Numbered from the stretch's first letter, positions 12,735-23,188 are shown. The stretch is DNA of 64,000 nt from Sphingorhabdus pulchriflava (GCF_003367235.1 NZ_QRGP01000001.1:1302001-1366000), one strand, 5' to 3'. Numbers and translations: made by a program. The notes: a model not told the origin generated them from the sequence alone.

Positions 12735-13526
12735 TCACGCGCCCGATGCGTGCTTCTGCATCAGGTCGTACGCGCGCTGGTACCATTTGTTTCCGGGATA
12801 GTTGGCACCAAGTACAGCCGCCGACTTCTTCGCCTCTTCCGGCACGCCAAGCGCCAAATAGCTTTCGGTCAGGCGGTAAAGCGCCTCAGGAGCATGGGTC
12901 GTGGTGTCATATTTGTCGACGACTTCACGGAAGCGAAGGCTGGCGGCAAGCCAGAGCGCGCGGCGCTGGTAAAAGCGACCAATCTCCATTTCCTTACCCG
13001 CCAGGTGGTCACGAACGAGGTCTATCTTCAAGCCAGCATCAGCCGCATAGCGGCTGTTGGGATAACGACGCTGCACTTCACCCAATGCCGACAAAGCCTG
13101 CTGAGTGATTTTCTGGTCGCGGGTAACGTCACTGATTTGCTCATAATAGCACAGCGAAATCAGGTAATAGGCGTAAGGCGCATCCTTGTTGCCCGGGTGA
13201 ATCGACAGGAAGCGTCGCGCCGACGAAATCGACTCGTTATATTTCTGCCCCATATAGTAACTGAACGCACTCATCAGCTGCGCACGTCGTGCCCAGGGCG
13301 AATAGGGGTGCTGGCGCTCGACCTCGTCGAACAGGGCAGCTGCAAGCTGGTATTGCTGCCGATCAAGCTTTTCCTTGGCGGCATTGTACAAGGTGGTCAC
13401 ATCACGCGCGACATATCGGGTATCGCCGCCTTTGCCGCCGCCGCCTCCCAAGCCCAAAGACGAGCAACCTGCGAGCAATGTTGCGGAAAGGCCGAGGACG
13501 AGAGGCGTTAGGATTTTCTTCTGCAT
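12735..13526 (-). CDS. bamD: Outer membrane assembly lipoprotein BamD
   Basis: BamD is the essential TPR lipoprotein of the beta-barrel assembly machine on the periplasmic face of the outer membrane. The signal peptide ends in a lipobox (LLAGC), followed by a flexible Gly-rich linker (GLGGGGGKGG). About five TPR-like helical repeats follow, with the conserved ALFDEVERQHPYSPWA block. I prefer the second ATG (13526) because AAGGG lies six bases before it; the first ATG, two codons upstream, would abut that site. It is the first gene of the bamD-recN-ligA run. Confidence 0.95.
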   Translation of the reverse strand: MQKKILTPLVLGLSATLLAGCSSLGLGGGGGKGGDTRYVARDVTTLYNAAKEKLDRQQYQLAAALFDEVERQHPYSPWARRAQLMSAFSYYMGQKYNESISSARRFLSIHPGNKDAPYAYYLISLCYYEQISDVTRDQKITQQALSALGEVQRRYPNSRYAADAGLKIDLVRDHLAGKEMEIGRFYQRRALWLAASLRFREVVDKYDTTTHAPEALYRLTESYLALGVPEEAKKSAAVLGANYPGNKWYQRAYDLMQKHASGA

Positions 13527-13634
13527 GGGCATCCCTTAATGACACTTGGCGCTGTCGCCAAGGCTTTTGCGCGTTCTTTATGCCCGGGTCTGTATCGGCG
13601 ATGAACCACTCCGCATTCAGGCCTGCAGCGTCAA

Positions 13635-13662
13635 GAAAAAGGGCCGCAAAAGCGGCCCTTCC
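13635..13662 (-). terminator. Rho-independent terminator of pnp
   Basis: On the minus strand AAGGGCCGC and GCGGCCCTT pair around a TTTT loop and are followed by a run of T. It lies 20 bases past the pnp stop, so it ends the rpsO-pnp transcription unit. The rest of the 155-base gap up to bamD shows nothing else clear. Confidence 0.85.
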
Positions 13663-13681
13663 TGTAACTTGTTTCTGAAGA

Positions 13682-15982
13682 TCAATCCTTCAGGAAATCC
13701 GGAACATGGTTCGGGTCGCCGCCTTCTCCACCTTCAGAGCGCTCACGACGTGGACCACGGTTGCCGCCGTCACGACGCGGGCCACGATCATTGCGGTCGC
13801 CACGGTCACGGCGCGGGCCACGATCTCCGCGATCGCCACGGTCGCCTCTGGGCTCACGGGGTTCGCGCGGCGGACGAGTGTCCTCAAGTTCGGCACCGGT
13901 TTCCTGGTCGACCAGACGCATCGAAAGGCGAACCTTGCCACGCGGGTCGATTTCGAGGACCTTGACCTTTACGTCCATGCCTTCGCTGACAACATCGGTC
14001 GGCTTTTCAACGCGTTCATTCTTCATTTCGCTGACGTGGACGAGACCGTCCTTGCCGCCCATGAAGTTCACAAATGCACCGAAATCGACGATGTTGACGA
14101 CCTTGCCGTCATAGATTTTGCCGACTTCAGCTTCTTCGACGATTCCCGAAATCCATTTGCGGGCAGCTTCGATCTGCGAAAGGTCGCTCGACGAAATCTT
14201 GATCAGACCTTCATCATCGATGTCGACCTTGGCACCAGTGGTGGCGACGATTTCGCGGATAACCTTGCCGCCGGTGCCGATGATGTCGCGGATCTTCGAT
14301 TTATCGATCTGCATGGTTTCGATACGCGGAGCATAGTCAGACAGTTCCGTACGGGCCGAACCCAGAGCCTTCGCCATTTCGCCAAGGATGTGCGCACGGC
14401 CTTCCTTCGCCTGGTTCAGGGCAGCTTCAAAGATTTCACGGGTAATCCCGGCAATCTTGATGTCCATCTGCATCGTGGTGATGCCTTCGGACGTACCAGC
14501 TACCTTGAAATCCATGTCTCCGAGATGGTCTTCGTCACCCAGGATGTCGGAAAGGATCGCGAAGTCCTTGCCTTCGAGGATCAGGCCCATAGCAATACCC
14601 GAAACCGGACGCTTGATGGGGACGCCTGCGTCCATCATCGACAGCGAACCGCCGCAAACCGAAGCCATTGACGACGAACCATTCGATTCGGTGATGTCGC
14701 TGGTCAGGCGGATGGTGTAGGGAAACTCATCCTTGCTCGGCAGCACGGGGTGCAGTGCACGCCATGCCAGCTTGCCATGGCCGACTTCACGACGGCCCGG
14801 GGCGCCAAAGCGGCCGACTTCACCCACCGAATAAGGGGGGAAGTTATAGTGCAGCATGAAGTTCTGATATGACAGGCCGTTGAGGCCATCAACCATCTGC
14901 TCCGCATCCTTGGTACCCAAGGTGCAGGTTGCGATGGTCTGCGTTTCACCGCGCGTGAACAGGCACGAACCATGTGCACGCGGCAGGAAATGCGTTTCAG
15001 CGAGGATCGGGCGAATCTGCGTGGTCGAACGACCGTCGATGCGGGTGCCATCCTTCAGGATCGCGCCACGGACGATTTCAGCTTCCAGCTTCTTCATCAG
15101 CTTGTTGGCTGCCATCTGGTCCTGCGGGGTTGCGTCGCTAAACGCTTCCTTCGCCTTGGCACGGGCTTCATTCAACGCGTTCGAACGGGCCGATTTGTCG
15201 GTCAGCTTGTAAGCAGCGGCAATATCCTTGCCGATCAGCTTCTTTAGCTTGTCCTTGGCAGCCGAGAGATCGGCCTGCTCAGCCATTTCCCAAGGATCCT
15301 TGGCAGCTTTTTCAGCCAGCTTGACGATTGCCTTGACGACTTCCTTACACGCGTCATGCGCAAACAGGACGGCACCGAGCATGACTTCTTCCGACAGCTC
15401 GTTTGCCTCGGATTCAACCATCATCACCGCGTCATAAGTCGCTGCAACAACCAGATCGAGATCGCCTTCAGCAACCTGTTCGTCAGTCGGGTTGAGGATA
15501 TATTCGCCGTTCAGGTAACCAACGCGTGCGGCACCGATGGGGCCCATGAAGGGCACGCCCGAAATGGTCAGCGCTGCTGATGCAGCAACCATTGCGAGAA
15601 TATCAGGCTCGTTCTGGCCATCATAGCTCAGAACCTGGGCAATAGCGTTGATTTCGTTGTAGAAACCTTCGGGGAACAGCGGACGGACCGGGCGGTCGAT
15701 CAGGCGCGAAACCAGCGTTTCCTTTTCGGTGGCACCGCGTTCACGCTTGAAGAAGCCACCGGGGATGCGGCCTGCAGCCGAATATTTTTCCTGATAGTGA
15801 ACAGTGAGCGGGAAGAAATCCTGACCCTCTTTCACCGACTTTGCCGCAGTGACCGCGCAAAGCACAACAGTTTCGCCAAGGGTCGCAATTACAGCGCCGT
15901 CGGCTTGACGGGCAACCTTGCCCGTTTCGAGTGTCAGGGTTTGTCCGCCCCACTCGATTGATACATTTTTAACATCAAACAT
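13682..15982 (-). CDS. pnp: Polyribonucleotide nucleotidyltransferase (PNPase)
   Basis: PNPase degrades RNA phosphorolytically from the 3' end and is a degradosome partner. The 766-residue protein has two RNase PH-like halves joined by a helical domain, then a KH domain ([15 protein letters not shown]) and an S1 domain ([14 protein letters not shown]). It ends in a tail of about 65 residues built from RGDRGD, RRDRGD and RGPRR units, closing with PDFLKD. I chose the ATG at 15982 because AAGGAAA precedes it; an in-frame start ten codons upstream lacks a site. It is downstream of rpsO in the classical order. The repetitive basic/acidic tail is described under findings. Confidence 0.97.
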   Translation of the reverse strand: MFDVKNVSIEWGGQTLTLETGKVARQADGAVIATLGETVVLCAVTAAKSVKEGQDFFPLTVHYQEKYSAAGRIPGGFFKRERGATEKETLVSRLIDRPVRPLFPEGFYNEINAIAQVLSYDGQNEPDILAMVAASAALTISGVPFMGPIGAARVGYLNGEYILNPTDEQVAEGDLDLVVAATYDAVMMVESEANELSEEVMLGAVLFAHDACKEVVKAIVKLAEKAAKDPWEMAEQADLSAAKDKLKKLIGKDIAAAYKLTDKSARSNALNEARAKAKEAFSDATPQDQMAANKLMKKLEAEIVRGAILKDGTRIDGRSTTQIRPILAETHFLPRAHGSCLFTRGETQTIATCTLGTKDAEQMVDGLNGLSYQNFMLHYNFPPYSVGEVGRFGAPGRREVGHGKLAWRALHPVLPSKDEFPYTIRLTSDITESNGSSSMASVCGGSLSMMDAGVPIKRPVSGIAMGLILEGKDFAILSDILGDEDHLGDMDFKVAGTSEGITTMQMDIKIAGITREIFEAALNQAKEGRAHILGEMAKALGSARTELSDYAPRIETMQIDKSKIRDIIGTGGKVIREIVATTGAKVDIDDEGLIKISSSDLSQIEAARKWISGIVEEAEVGKIYDGKVVNIVDFGAFVNFMGGKDGLVHVSEMKNERVEKPTDVVSEGMDVKVKVLEIDPRGKVRLSMRLVDQETGAELEDTRPPREPREPRGDRGDRGDRGPRRDRGDRNDRGPRRDGGNRGPRRERSEGGEGGDPNHVPDFLKD

Positions 15983-16118
15983 AGATTTTCCTTGAGATGC
16001 CTTCGCGCCCAATTGCGCAAAGGGGCCTCCTGTTTTCCGGGATCTCCGGCCCGGACCGGTTGGGGCGCTTGTTTGCCCCTATGGCCGGGTCCGCCGAAAT
16101 GCGAACCCGCCCCTTAAA

Positions 16119-16150
16119 GCAAAAGCGGCCCGCAGATGGGGCCGCTTCGC
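16119..16150 (-). terminator. Hairpin terminator or attenuator between rpsO and pnp
   Basis: On the minus strand AAGCGGCCC and GGGCCGCTT form a 9-bp stem with a seven-base loop, followed by TTTGCTTT. It begins a few bases past the rpsO stop. A partial terminator here would give separate rpsO and pnp levels, as known in enterobacteria. The remaining pnp leader (15983-16118) is GC-rich with short dyads such as CCGGGATCTCCGG. Confidence 0.75.
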
Positions 16151-16156
16151 AATTTC

Positions 16157-16426
16157 TTATTTACGCAAGCCGAGCTTGGCGATGAGCGCGTTGTAGCGCG
16201 ATACATCCTTGCGCTTCAGATAATCGAGTAGCGAGCGACGCTTGTTGACCATCTGGAGCAGGCCACGACGCGAATGGTTATCCTTGTGGTGGCTCTTGAA
16301 GTGCGCGGTCAGGGTGTTGATGCGATCGGTGAGGATTGCAACCTGGACTTCCGGTGAGCCGGTGTCGCCTTTGCCCTGGGCGTTGTCCTTGATAACTTCG
16401 GCTTTGCGTTCTGCAGTAATAGACAT
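16157..16426 (-). CDS. rpsO: 30S ribosomal protein S15
   Basis: S15 is a primary 16S rRNA-binding protein of the small-subunit platform. At 89 residues it is the standard length, and it contains the signature [15 protein letters not shown] block and the [18 protein letters not shown] rRNA-contact segment. AAGGAA lies before the ATG. The gene is placed between truB and pnp, the conserved order across proteobacteria, with a hairpin immediately downstream. Confidence 0.99.
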   Translation of the reverse strand: MSITAERKAEVIKDNAQGKGDTGSPEVQVAILTDRINTLTAHFKSHHKDNHSRRGLLQMVNKRRSLLDYLKRKDVSRYNALIAKLGLRK

Positions 16427-16449
16427 GTTTTTCCTTCGAACATCTTATT

Positions 16450-17421
16450 TTAAAGGTTGAAGCCACGAACAGTTTTCAGTTCACCGTCGATTTGCTCTAC
16501 CAGCGCCAAGGCACGCATTTCTGCGTCTCGCGCCCAATACAGCCCATCTTTCGTGGCAACCCCGGTCAAGACGCGACCCTGTTGGATCGCCTTTGCCGCA
16601 TCCGGGGAGAGATCAAGAGCCGGGATGTCGACCAGCCCTGCCTCCAACGGCAAGATAATGTCTTTTGCTGGCGCGCCCTTACCAATTTCGTTGAGTTTGT
16701 CCAGCGAAATCGCCTGATCCAGCGTGAATGGTCCCGCCTTGGCGCGCCGGAGCATGGTAACATGCCCTACTGTGCCAAGGGCATGTGAAATGTCTCGCGC
16801 CAGCGACCGGATATAGGTGCCCTTGGAAACATGCGCCGAGAGGGTGACCTCATTCATTGTGGCTTCGCGCACCGGTTCCGAAACAGAAAGTGCGTATATG
16901 GTCACTTGCCGGGCAGCGATCTCGATCGCCTCCCCTGCCCGCGCTCGATCATAAGCGCGTTTGCCGTCGACCTTTATCGCCGAATAAGCAGGCGGGATTT
17001 GTTCGATTGTTCCGGTGAATGTCGGCACTACTTTGGTGATCTGCTCCATTGTCGGTCGAATGTCGGAAGTCGCCACAACTTCCCCCTCAGCATCCAGCCC
17101 TGCAGTCTCTTCACCGAATTTGATCGTAAAGTCATAGACTTTGGAAGCGTCGAGCATCCGACCGCATAATTTGGTCGCTTCGTCTATAGCGATCGGCAAG
17201 ACCCCGGTCGCCAACGGATCCAATGTACCACCATGGCCCACCTTGACCTTGCCATAGCCCGCTTCACGCAAATTGCGCTTTACTGCTGCCACGGCCTGGG
17301 TTGAACCAAGCCCCAATGGTTTGTCGAGAATGATCCAGCCATGCACCGTGCCGCCATGCGAGCCGACGGCTTTGCTGTCAATCTTTCGGCGCGACGGCTT
17401 TCTGCGCTTCTGCCCGCACAT
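16450..17421 (-). CDS. truB: tRNA pseudouridine(55) synthase
   Basis: TruB makes pseudouridine 55 in the T-loop of tRNAs. The catalytic Asp is in GHGGTLDPLATG (Asp68 in this numbering). The KxDGKRAYDRAR and GTYIRSLARD motifs and a C-terminal PUA-like region are present. The start is uncertain: the ATG at 17421 gives a basic N-terminal extension (KRRKPSRRK) like those of other alphaproteobacterial TruB proteins, but overlaps the upstream gene by 44 bases. A GTG at 17346, just before HGWIILDKP, is the alternative. Neither has a strong ribosome-binding site. Confidence 0.95.
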   Translation of the reverse strand: MCGQKRRKPSRRKIDSKAVGSHGGTVHGWIILDKPLGLGSTQAVAAVKRNLREAGYGKVKVGHGGTLDPLATGVLPIAIDEATKLCGRMLDASKVYDFTIKFGEETAGLDAEGEVVATSDIRPTMEQITKVVPTFTGTIEQIPPAYSAIKVDGKRAYDRARAGEAIEIAARQVTIYALSVSEPVREATMNEVTLSAHVSKGTYIRSLARDISHALGTVGHVTMLRRAKAGPFTLDQAISLDKLNEIGKGAPAKDIILPLEAGLVDIPALDLSPDAAKAIQQGRVLTGVATKDGLYWARDAEMRALALVEQIDGELKTVRGFNL

Positions 17422-17815
17422 CTTTGCGCAGCTTCAAGCGCTCCTTCCGCGGCAAAGGCTTTTCAGCGGTAACCAGGCTTTCGATCAAACAATAGTCGCC
17501 ATTAACGGCAATGGCCCCAAATCGGTCAAAAGAAGACGATCCGCGCGTGTCAAAGGCAATGCCATTTGCATAGTCAATTCCCCGACAATTGCCGATGAAT
17601 TTCGCATAATACCAACGGCGCTGACGATCCTCGATCCACAATCCGCGCTCTTCATTGGCCTCAAAATTGCGAATTCCGCCATGATTGGGAAAAGCGATGC
17701 TGGCATCAACGCCATATTCTTCCCAGCCCTTCGCTTTCCCAGCATAAGCGGGAGCAGCTGTTGCCGTCAGCACAAGTGCGGCGGCGATGGCTGACAAACA
17801 ATGTTTCGGCATCAT
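17378..17815 (-). CDS. Small secreted protein, probably DUF6491 family
   Basis: This 145-residue protein has a clean Sec signal peptide (residues 1-25, cleavage after AYA). The mature part has one internal Cys pair candidate (IGNCRG and GDYCLI) and a charged C-terminal tail with repeated KERLKLRKD-like runs. The pattern of a Trp/Tyr-rich region followed by CRGxDYA resembles the DUF6491 family of sphingomonads and caulobacters, whose function is unknown. A strong GGAGG precedes the ATG. It overlaps truB, so the two may be cotranscribed with tdk upstream. Confidence 0.75.
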   Translation of the reverse strand: MMPKHCLSAIAAALVLTATAAPAYAGKAKGWEEYGVDASIAFPNHGGIRNFEANEERGLWIEDRQRRWYYAKFIGNCRGIDYANGIAFDTRGSSSFDRFGAIAVNGDYCLIESLVTAEKPLPRKERLKLRKDVRAEAQKAVAPKD

Positions 17816-17833
17816 GAAAACCTCCGAACGGAT

Positions 17834-18448
17834 TTATGCCATTTCAAAGCTTAACCCTAAATGAGCAGCTGCCTCCCTGCGTGCTTCCATGAAGTGGCGG
17901 CGACACATCGAAACATAACGGTCATTCCCGCCAATTTCGGTCTGCTTCCCGTCGATCACAGCATGACCCTCTGCATCGACACGCAAGTTCATCGTCGACT
18001 TGCGCCCGCAATGGCAGACTGCCTTTAATTCAACCAAAGCGTCGGCAATACCGAGCAACGCCGCCGAGCCGGGAAACAGTTCGGCTGCGAAATCTGTTCG
18101 CAAACCATAACACAGCACCGGTATGCCAGCTTCATCGGCAATGCGTGCCAATTGCAGCACCTGCTCTCGCGACAGGAATTGCGCTTCGTCAATTAGTACA
18201 CAGGCGAGATGGTTGTTTTGATGCTCGGATATTATGTCGTTCCACAGATCGGTTTCGGGCGAAAATTTATGCGCCTCCGTCTGCAAGCCAATGCGCGACG
18301 TCACATAGCCCTGCCCATAGCGGTCATCAAGCGCTGCGGTCCACACCATCGTGGCCATCCCTCGCTCTCGATAGTTGAAATCGGCCTGCAAAAGAGTGGT
18401 CGATTTTCCGGCGTTCATGGAGGAATAGTAGAAATACAGCTTAGCCAT
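17834..18448 (-). CDS. tdk: Thymidine kinase
   Basis: This is a type II thymidine kinase that phosphorylates thymidine in nucleotide salvage. The 204-residue protein has a Walker A loop (SSMNAGKST) near the N-terminus, the DEAQF metal/base motif, and a C-terminal lasso domain with zinc-binding cysteines (CHCGRK and a later CRRH). The ATG at 18448 is preferred over the GTG one codon upstream. The gene is divergent from the yceI-like gene. Its place between rbfA and truB is not the usual gene order. Confidence 0.96.
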   Translation of the reverse strand: MAKLYFYYSSMNAGKSTTLLQADFNYRERGMATMVWTAALDDRYGQGYVTSRIGLQTEAHKFSPETDLWNDIISEHQNNHLACVLIDEAQFLSREQVLQLARIADEAGIPVLCYGLRTDFAAELFPGSAALLGIADALVELKAVCHCGRKSTMNLRVDAEGHAVIDGKQTEIGGNDRYVSMCRRHFMEARREAAAHLGLSFEMA

Positions 18449-18532
18449 CACGCATACTTAATAGTCCCTACTGGACGAGCACAACCGCAATCTGCCATGG
18501 TTGACGAAGGGACGCATAAAAGGAGTGCAAAA

Positions 18533-19114
18533 ATGCATTGGAAAGCGACAGGCTGGTCGCTGGCAGCAACTGTGCTGCTTGCAACAAGCGCTGCTTTGGC
18601 AGCACCGAATTACCGCTATTCCATCGACCCGGTAGCAAGCTCTGTCGATGCCAAGGTATCTTTTCTGGGGATAGGTAATCGCAAAGCGCTTTTCCCGGCA
18701 CTTCGAGGCAGCGTTGTCCTTTCACCGGATCGCATGGACCAGATCAATCTCGATGTGTCGATCGACGCCACCCAGTTAAAGGCAGATGATAGTGTCACGA
18801 CTAAAAGGCTGAAAGGCCCGGATTTCTTCAACGTCGGCAAATATCCGACTGTGCGGTTTCAGGGCACGCAACTTGCCATGACCAGCCCGACCTCGGGTGT
18901 CGTGCAGGGTAATCTGACGGCGCGTGGCGTTACCCGCCCGGTCGCATTGAATGTGTCTTTCTCCTCCGCCCCTGCCAGTTCGGTCGGCAAAGAATCCATG
19001 CGGTTGACCGGCGTTACAACAATCAATCGCAAGGATTTCGGAATGACCGCCTATTCGCTCGTCGTCGGAAAAAAGGTGGCGATTACCATCCGGACAAAAT
19101 TACTGCCCGGCTAA
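18533..19114 (+). CDS. YceI-family periplasmic lipid-binding protein
   Basis: The 193-residue protein has a Sec signal peptide (about residues 1-23, ending ALA) and a YceI-type lipocalin-like domain. That domain is marked by YSIDPVASSVDAKVSF at its start, the KGPDFFNVGKYPTVRF block and the TINRKDFGM block. The family binds polyprenoid or lipid ligands in the periplasm. AGGAG lies seven bases before the ATG. It is the only plus-strand gene inside the otherwise minus-strand rimP-to-pnp block. Confidence 0.92.
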   Translation: MHWKATGWSLAATVLLATSAALAAPNYRYSIDPVASSVDAKVSFLGIGNRKALFPALRGSVVLSPDRMDQINLDVSIDATQLKADDSVTTKRLKGPDFFNVGKYPTVRFQGTQLAMTSPTSGVVQGNLTARGVTRPVALNVSFSSAPASSVGKESMRLTGVTTINRKDFGMTAYSLVVGKKVAITIRTKLLPG

Positions 19115-19132
19115 GGCATGCAAGCTATGCAA

Positions 19133-19537
19133 TCAGGTGTCGTCGTCTGAGCCCAGGTCCTGAACGACATGCGGATTCGACAGCAATTTTTCGATATGGC
19201 TGGCTTCGTCGAAACTTTCGTCGGCCAGAAATTTGAGCTTTGCTGCATATTTCAAGCGGACCCGCGATGCGACTTCGCGCTGCAGGAAAGCGGTATTGGT
19301 CCTCAATGCTTTGAGGACTTCTTCCTCATCTGCGCCAAGCAGTGACTTCACAAACACCGTTGCATGCCGAAGGTCGGGAGACAGGCGCACTTCGGTGATG
19401 CTCACGCTGTGGCTGGTCAGCACATCATCATGTACATCGCCGCGCGCGAGCAGTTCCGATAGGATATGACGAAACTGCTCGCCGACACGCAACAGGCGGA
19501 CCGAGCGACCTTCCGGGGTTTCGTTATGACGTGCCAT
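19133..19537 (-). CDS. rbfA: Ribosome-binding factor A
   Basis: RbfA is a KH-like factor for 16S rRNA 5'-end maturation in 30S assembly. The protein (134 residues) shows the expected [16 protein letters not shown] helix, the [15 protein letters not shown] strand and the [22 protein letters not shown] block. The ATG at 19537 overlaps the stop of the upstream thioesterase as TGATG; a TTG one codon earlier is the alternative. It ends the rimP-nusA-ylxR-infB operon, and truB does not follow directly. Confidence 0.96.
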   Translation of the reverse strand: MARHNETPEGRSVRLLRVGEQFRHILSELLARGDVHDDVLTSHSVSITEVRLSPDLRHATVFVKSLLGADEEEVLKALRTNTAFLQREVASRVRLKYAAKLKFLADESFDEASHIEKLLSNPHVVQDLGSDDDT

Positions 19538-19950
19538 CAACTTTCACTTCCGGGTAGCGGTGTTGGAATAGCCGTAGACGTTGATCGTGCGTAGAGCGTC
19601 GCCCCGCTCTCGTCCCAAAGTTCACCTTCGAGGAATATCACCCGGCGGCCACGGCGCACTACCCTGCCCTTGCCCACCAAAGGGCCAGCAGGAATCAGCT
19701 TGAGCAGCGTCATCGAAATTTCGAGATTGAGCGGGGCTTCTTTTCCGGCGGTTGCCTGAACATGGGCCCATCCCATCGCTTCATCCAGGAAACCGGCGAC
19801 CAGTCCGCCCTGCACGCCGCCACGCCCCGTTATAAAACTGTCCGGCGCGTTGAAGCGCACGGTGATTGTCTCGCTGACGGGATCGAAGTCAACAAACTCC
19901 GCCCCCATCAGATCAACATGCGCGCCGCCTTTTCCAAGGAACTCCGTCAC
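19537..19950 (-). CDS. PaaI-type (hotdog fold) thioesterase
   Basis: This 137-residue hotdog-fold protein is of the acyl-CoA thioesterase type. The [17 protein letters not shown] helix carries the catalytic Asp/Glu region, and the [19 protein letters not shown] strand pair is typical. The substrate is unknown. The start GTG overlaps the infB stop and the stop overlaps rbfA, so it is translated as part of the translation-factor operon, although no role in translation is known for this family. This makes it a passenger gene conserved only in related genomes, or a recent insertion. Confidence 0.85.
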   Translation of the reverse strand: MTEFLGKGGAHVDLMGAEFVDFDPVSETITVRFNAPDSFITGRGGVQGGLVAGFLDEAMGWAHVQATAGKEAPLNLEISMTLLKLIPAGPLVGKGRVVRRGRRVIFLEGELWDESGATLYARSTSTAIPTPLPGSES

Positions 19951-22469
19951 AGCGTCCGTTCACGCTCCTCGACTTCAAAGATTTCAAGCATATCGCCAGC
20001 CTTGATGTCGTTGGTATCCTGAAGCACGACACCGCATTCGAGTCCCGCACGCACTTCGTCGACATCGTCCTTGAAACGACGCAACGAGGCGATGACAGTT
20101 TTCGAAACGATAACGTCTTCGCGGGTAAGGCGCGTGTGATAGCCCTTGCGGATATGGCCTTCGAGGACGAGCAGACCAGCGGCCTTGTCCTTCTTGCCCG
20201 CGTTGAACACGTCCTTGATTTCGGCACGGCCGACAACGGTTTCGATGATTTCGGGACCGAGGATACCCGCCATTTCCTTGGCCACATCTTCGGTGAGGTG
20301 ATAAATCACGTCGAAATATTTGAACCGCGTCTTTTCGCGCTGCGCAATCTCACGCGCCTTGGCGTTCGGACGAACATTGAAGCCGATAATCGGTGCTTTG
20401 GTTGCGTTGGCCAGCGTCACGTCGCTTTCAGTGATTGCGCCGACGCCCGACTGCAGCACGCGAACCTTGATTTCGTCGGTCGAAATCTTGTTCAACGCGT
20501 TGATAATGGCTTCAACCGAGCCCTGCACGTCGGCCTTGATAACGACGGCAAATTCTTTCGCGCGATTGGCAGCCAATGACGAGAACATGTTGTCCACGGT
20601 AACTGGAGCCTGGGTAGTCCGCTTCAGTTTCGCCTGCTCCTTACGATAGGCAGCCACTTCACGCGCACGGGCTTCATTTTCGACCACAGTCAAAACGTCA
20701 CCAGCCTTGGGAACGCCGCCAAGACCAAGGACCTCGACTGGCATTGACGGTGTGGCTTCCTTGATCTGCTGTCCCTTGTCGTTGATCAGCGCGCGGACTT
20801 TGCCCGATTCCTCACCAACAACCAGAACGTCGCCGGTGCGCAGCGTGCCGCGCTTGATCAGCAGTGTTGCAACGGCACCGCGTCCCTTATCCAGCTTCGC
20901 TTCAACCACAATGGCTTCGGCCGAACGGTCCGGATTGGCGCTGAGTTCCATGAGTTCAGCCTGCAACGCAAGCTTTTCGAGCAGATCGTCGAGACCGGTC
21001 TTTTTCAGCGCAGAGATTTCGACATCCTGAACTTCGCCGCCCATCTTTTCGACAACTACTTCATGTTCGAGCAGTCGTTCGCGGATGCGCTGCGGATTGG
21101 CCCCATCTTTGTCGCATTTGTTGATAGCAACAATCATCGGAACATTGGCCGAGCGGGCGTGATTGATGGCCTCAATCGTCTGCGGCATGATGCCGTCATC
21201 CGCCGCTACCACCAATATGATGATGTCGGTAACCATCGCGCCACGTGCGCGCATTTCCGTGAAAGCTTCGTGGCCCGGCGTGTCGAGGAAGGTGATCGTG
21301 TCACCGCCCTTGGTCTTCACCTGATAGGCGCCGATATGCTGGGTAATGCCGCCCGCTTCGCCGGACTGCACATTGGCACCGCGCAAGGCGTCAAGCAGCG
21401 AGGTTTTGCCATGATCGACATGGCCCATAACAGCCACGACGGGCGGACGAGCCTTCAATGTTTCGGGCGCATCAACATCCTCGTCATTGATGATGTCGAC
21501 GTCTGAATCGGACACGCGGTTTATATTGTGGCCGAATTCCGTGACTAGCAGTTCTGCTGTATCCTGATCGATTGTCTGCGTCAGAGTGACCGGCATGCCC
21601 ATCTTGAACAAGGCCTTCACCAGATCGCTGCCCTTTTCAGCCATACGAATGGCCAATTCCTGCACAGTAATCGCTTCGGGAACGATAACGTCGCGCGACT
21701 GCTTCGGCTGCGCATCGCGTTGCATGCCCGACATGTGCGAACGACGTTCTTTTTCACGCGCGCGTTTCAATGCGGCGAGCGAACGGGCGCGTGCACCTTC
21801 ATCGTCATCCAACGCACGCGTAACGGTCAGTCTGCCCGATTGGCGGCGATTATCTGTGCGATCGCGTGTGGGTTTGTGCGGAGCCTTTTTGTGATCCTTG
21901 GACTCTTCGCGTTCTACCACCGGCGCAGGTGCAGGACGCTTGGGCGCTTCGACCGGCGTAAAGCGGCGCGGCGGAGGCGGCGAAGCTGAGTCATCGGCTG
22001 CTGCGGGAACTTCGGCCACCGGCGCGACTTCTGCAGCTGCAACCTTGGGAGCTTCAGTCTCTTGTTTACGATTTTCTTCGGCGCGACGGCGCTCCTCATC
22101 GGCGGCGCGCAGGCGTTCTTCCTGTTCACGCCGATTGGCTTCTTCGGCAAGCCGCAACCGGTCTTCTTCGGCTTCGCGCTGCAAACGAGCAACACGTTCC
22201 TGCGGAGTTTCACCACCAGGAGCCGGGGCTTTCACCTGCGGCGCGACCGTCTGGGGTGGTGGTGGTGGCGGTGGCGGAGGAGGAGGCGCGACCTCTGGTT
22301 CGGGCGCATAGCCCGGTTTACCCACAAGCTTCTTGCGCTTCACCTCGACTACCACCTTATTGGTGCGGCCATGGCTAAAGGTCTGCTTCACTTCGCCCGA
22401 CTCCACGGCACGCTTCAGCCCCAACGGCTTGCGTCCCAGTGTCGGTTTGTTTTCGGTATCATCACTCAT
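19947..22469 (-). CDS. infB: Translation initiation factor IF-2
   Basis: IF-2 delivers initiator tRNA and drives subunit joining. The 840-residue protein has a short N-terminal IF2 helix ([19 protein letters not shown]). A long, low-complexity charged linker (about residues 60-230) follows; it includes a run of 11 prolines and Glu/Arg-rich repeats. Then come the second IF2-N domain, the G domain ([26 protein letters not shown]) and the C-terminal beta barrels. The stop is coupled to the thioesterase GTG. It lies downstream of nusA and the ylxR-like gene in the classical order. Confidence 0.98.
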   Translation of the reverse strand: MSDDTENKPTLGRKPLGLKRAVESGEVKQTFSHGRTNKVVVEVKRKKLVGKPGYAPEPEVAPPPPPPPPPPPQTVAPQVKAPAPGGETPQERVARLQREAEEDRLRLAEEANRREQEERLRAADEERRRAEENRKQETEAPKVAAAEVAPVAEVPAAADDSASPPPPRRFTPVEAPKRPAPAPVVEREESKDHKKAPHKPTRDRTDNRRQSGRLTVTRALDDDEGARARSLAALKRAREKERRSHMSGMQRDAQPKQSRDVIVPEAITVQELAIRMAEKGSDLVKALFKMGMPVTLTQTIDQDTAELLVTEFGHNINRVSDSDVDIINDEDVDAPETLKARPPVVAVMGHVDHGKTSLLDALRGANVQSGEAGGITQHIGAYQVKTKGGDTITFLDTPGHEAFTEMRARGAMVTDIIILVVAADDGIMPQTIEAINHARSANVPMIVAINKCDKDGANPQRIRERLLEHEVVVEKMGGEVQDVEISALKKTGLDDLLEKLALQAELMELSANPDRSAEAIVVEAKLDKGRGAVATLLIKRGTLRTGDVLVVGEESGKVRALINDKGQQIKEATPSMPVEVLGLGGVPKAGDVLTVVENEARAREVAAYRKEQAKLKRTTQAPVTVDNMFSSLAANRAKEFAVVIKADVQGSVEAIINALNKISTDEIKVRVLQSGVGAITESDVTLANATKAPIIGFNVRPNAKAREIAQREKTRFKYFDVIYHLTEDVAKEMAGILGPEIIETVVGRAEIKDVFNAGKKDKAAGLLVLEGHIRKGYHTRLTREDVIVSKTVIASLRRFKDDVDEVRAGLECGVVLQDTNDIKAGDMLEIFEVEERERTL

Positions 22470-22486
22470 TAGAACAGACCTTGCCT

Positions 22487-23188
22487 TTAACTATTCGCAT
22501 TGCGGGATGCCGCATTTGCTCGGGCATCCGCTGAAGCGGCGCCGGGCGCGATACTGCATCCGATAAAATAAAGCCAGCGGTCGAGGTGATGTTTCACCCG
22601 CTCCGCTGCATGTTCGTTGGTTATTGCGACATGCACGGCGTTTCCACGCCCCAATGCCGCCGAAAGGACGTCGCGGTCAACGGGAAGTTTGATCCCGGCT
22701 TTACCGCTACCCTCTTCGCCCTCTCCTACGCGCCAACTCTGATCACGCTTGGATGCGCCATCGGCACTGGCATCCGCCGCATGGAGCAAAAGCGCCACCG
22801 CCCCAGACCTTGCCGCTGCATCAACTTTTTCCGCACCGGCAACCAGATTGGATGCTCTCGCCTCCAGCCCAAGCCGGTCGAGTGTCGCCTTTTCCAGATT
22901 GCTCCGGATGCGTTCAGCCAGGTCATCCGGGCAATCAATCTTTTCGGCCTTCAGAGTCCGTTTCAGCTGCCCGGCAAGTTTGCCTTTTGCCTGTGCCTGC
23001 ACAAGTTCGTCAAATGGCACACCAATCCACGCGCCGCGCCCCGGCGCTTTGCCGTGAATATCGGGAGCAACCTGGCCATCAGGACCGAGCGCAAGGCGAA
23101 TGAGCAGGTGCTGTGGCACCCGCTCCCCGCTCAATATGCACTTCCTTACGGGAGTATGAGGGTCCTCATTGGGAGTCTTCCGCGACAA
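22487..23188 (-). CDS. DUF448 (YlxR) plus L7Ae-like RNA-binding protein
   Basis: The protein of about 233 residues has two parts. An N-terminal YlxR/DUF448 domain contains RKCILSGE and PGRGAWIG. A C-terminal L7Ae/L30e-like domain contains LVAGAEKVDAAARSGAVALLLHAADAS. Both are predicted nucleic-acid-binding folds found between nusA and infB in alphaproteobacteria; the exact role is unknown. No ATG fits. The best start is TTG at 23188, six bases after a perfect AGGAGG that lies inside the nusA 3' end, giving a 23-base overlap with nusA. Longer in-frame versions would overlap nusA by up to about 107 bases. Confidence 0.88.
   Translation of the reverse strand: MSRKTPNEDPHTPVRKCILSGERVPQHLLIRLALGPDGQVAPDIHGKAPGRGAWIGVPFDELVQAQAKGKLAGQLKRTLKAEKIDCPDDLAERIRSNLEKATLDRLGLEARASNLVAGAEKVDAAARSGAVALLLHAADASADGASKRDQSWRVGEGEEGSGKAGIKLPVDRDVLSAALGRGNAVHVAITNEHAAERVKHHLDRWLYFIGCSIAPGAASADARANAASRNANS

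Noticed and set aside
13706-14671. Plus-strand open frame opposite pnp
   Set aside because: It is antisense to the PNPase KH, S1 and tail region, with low-complexity translation from the RGD repeat.
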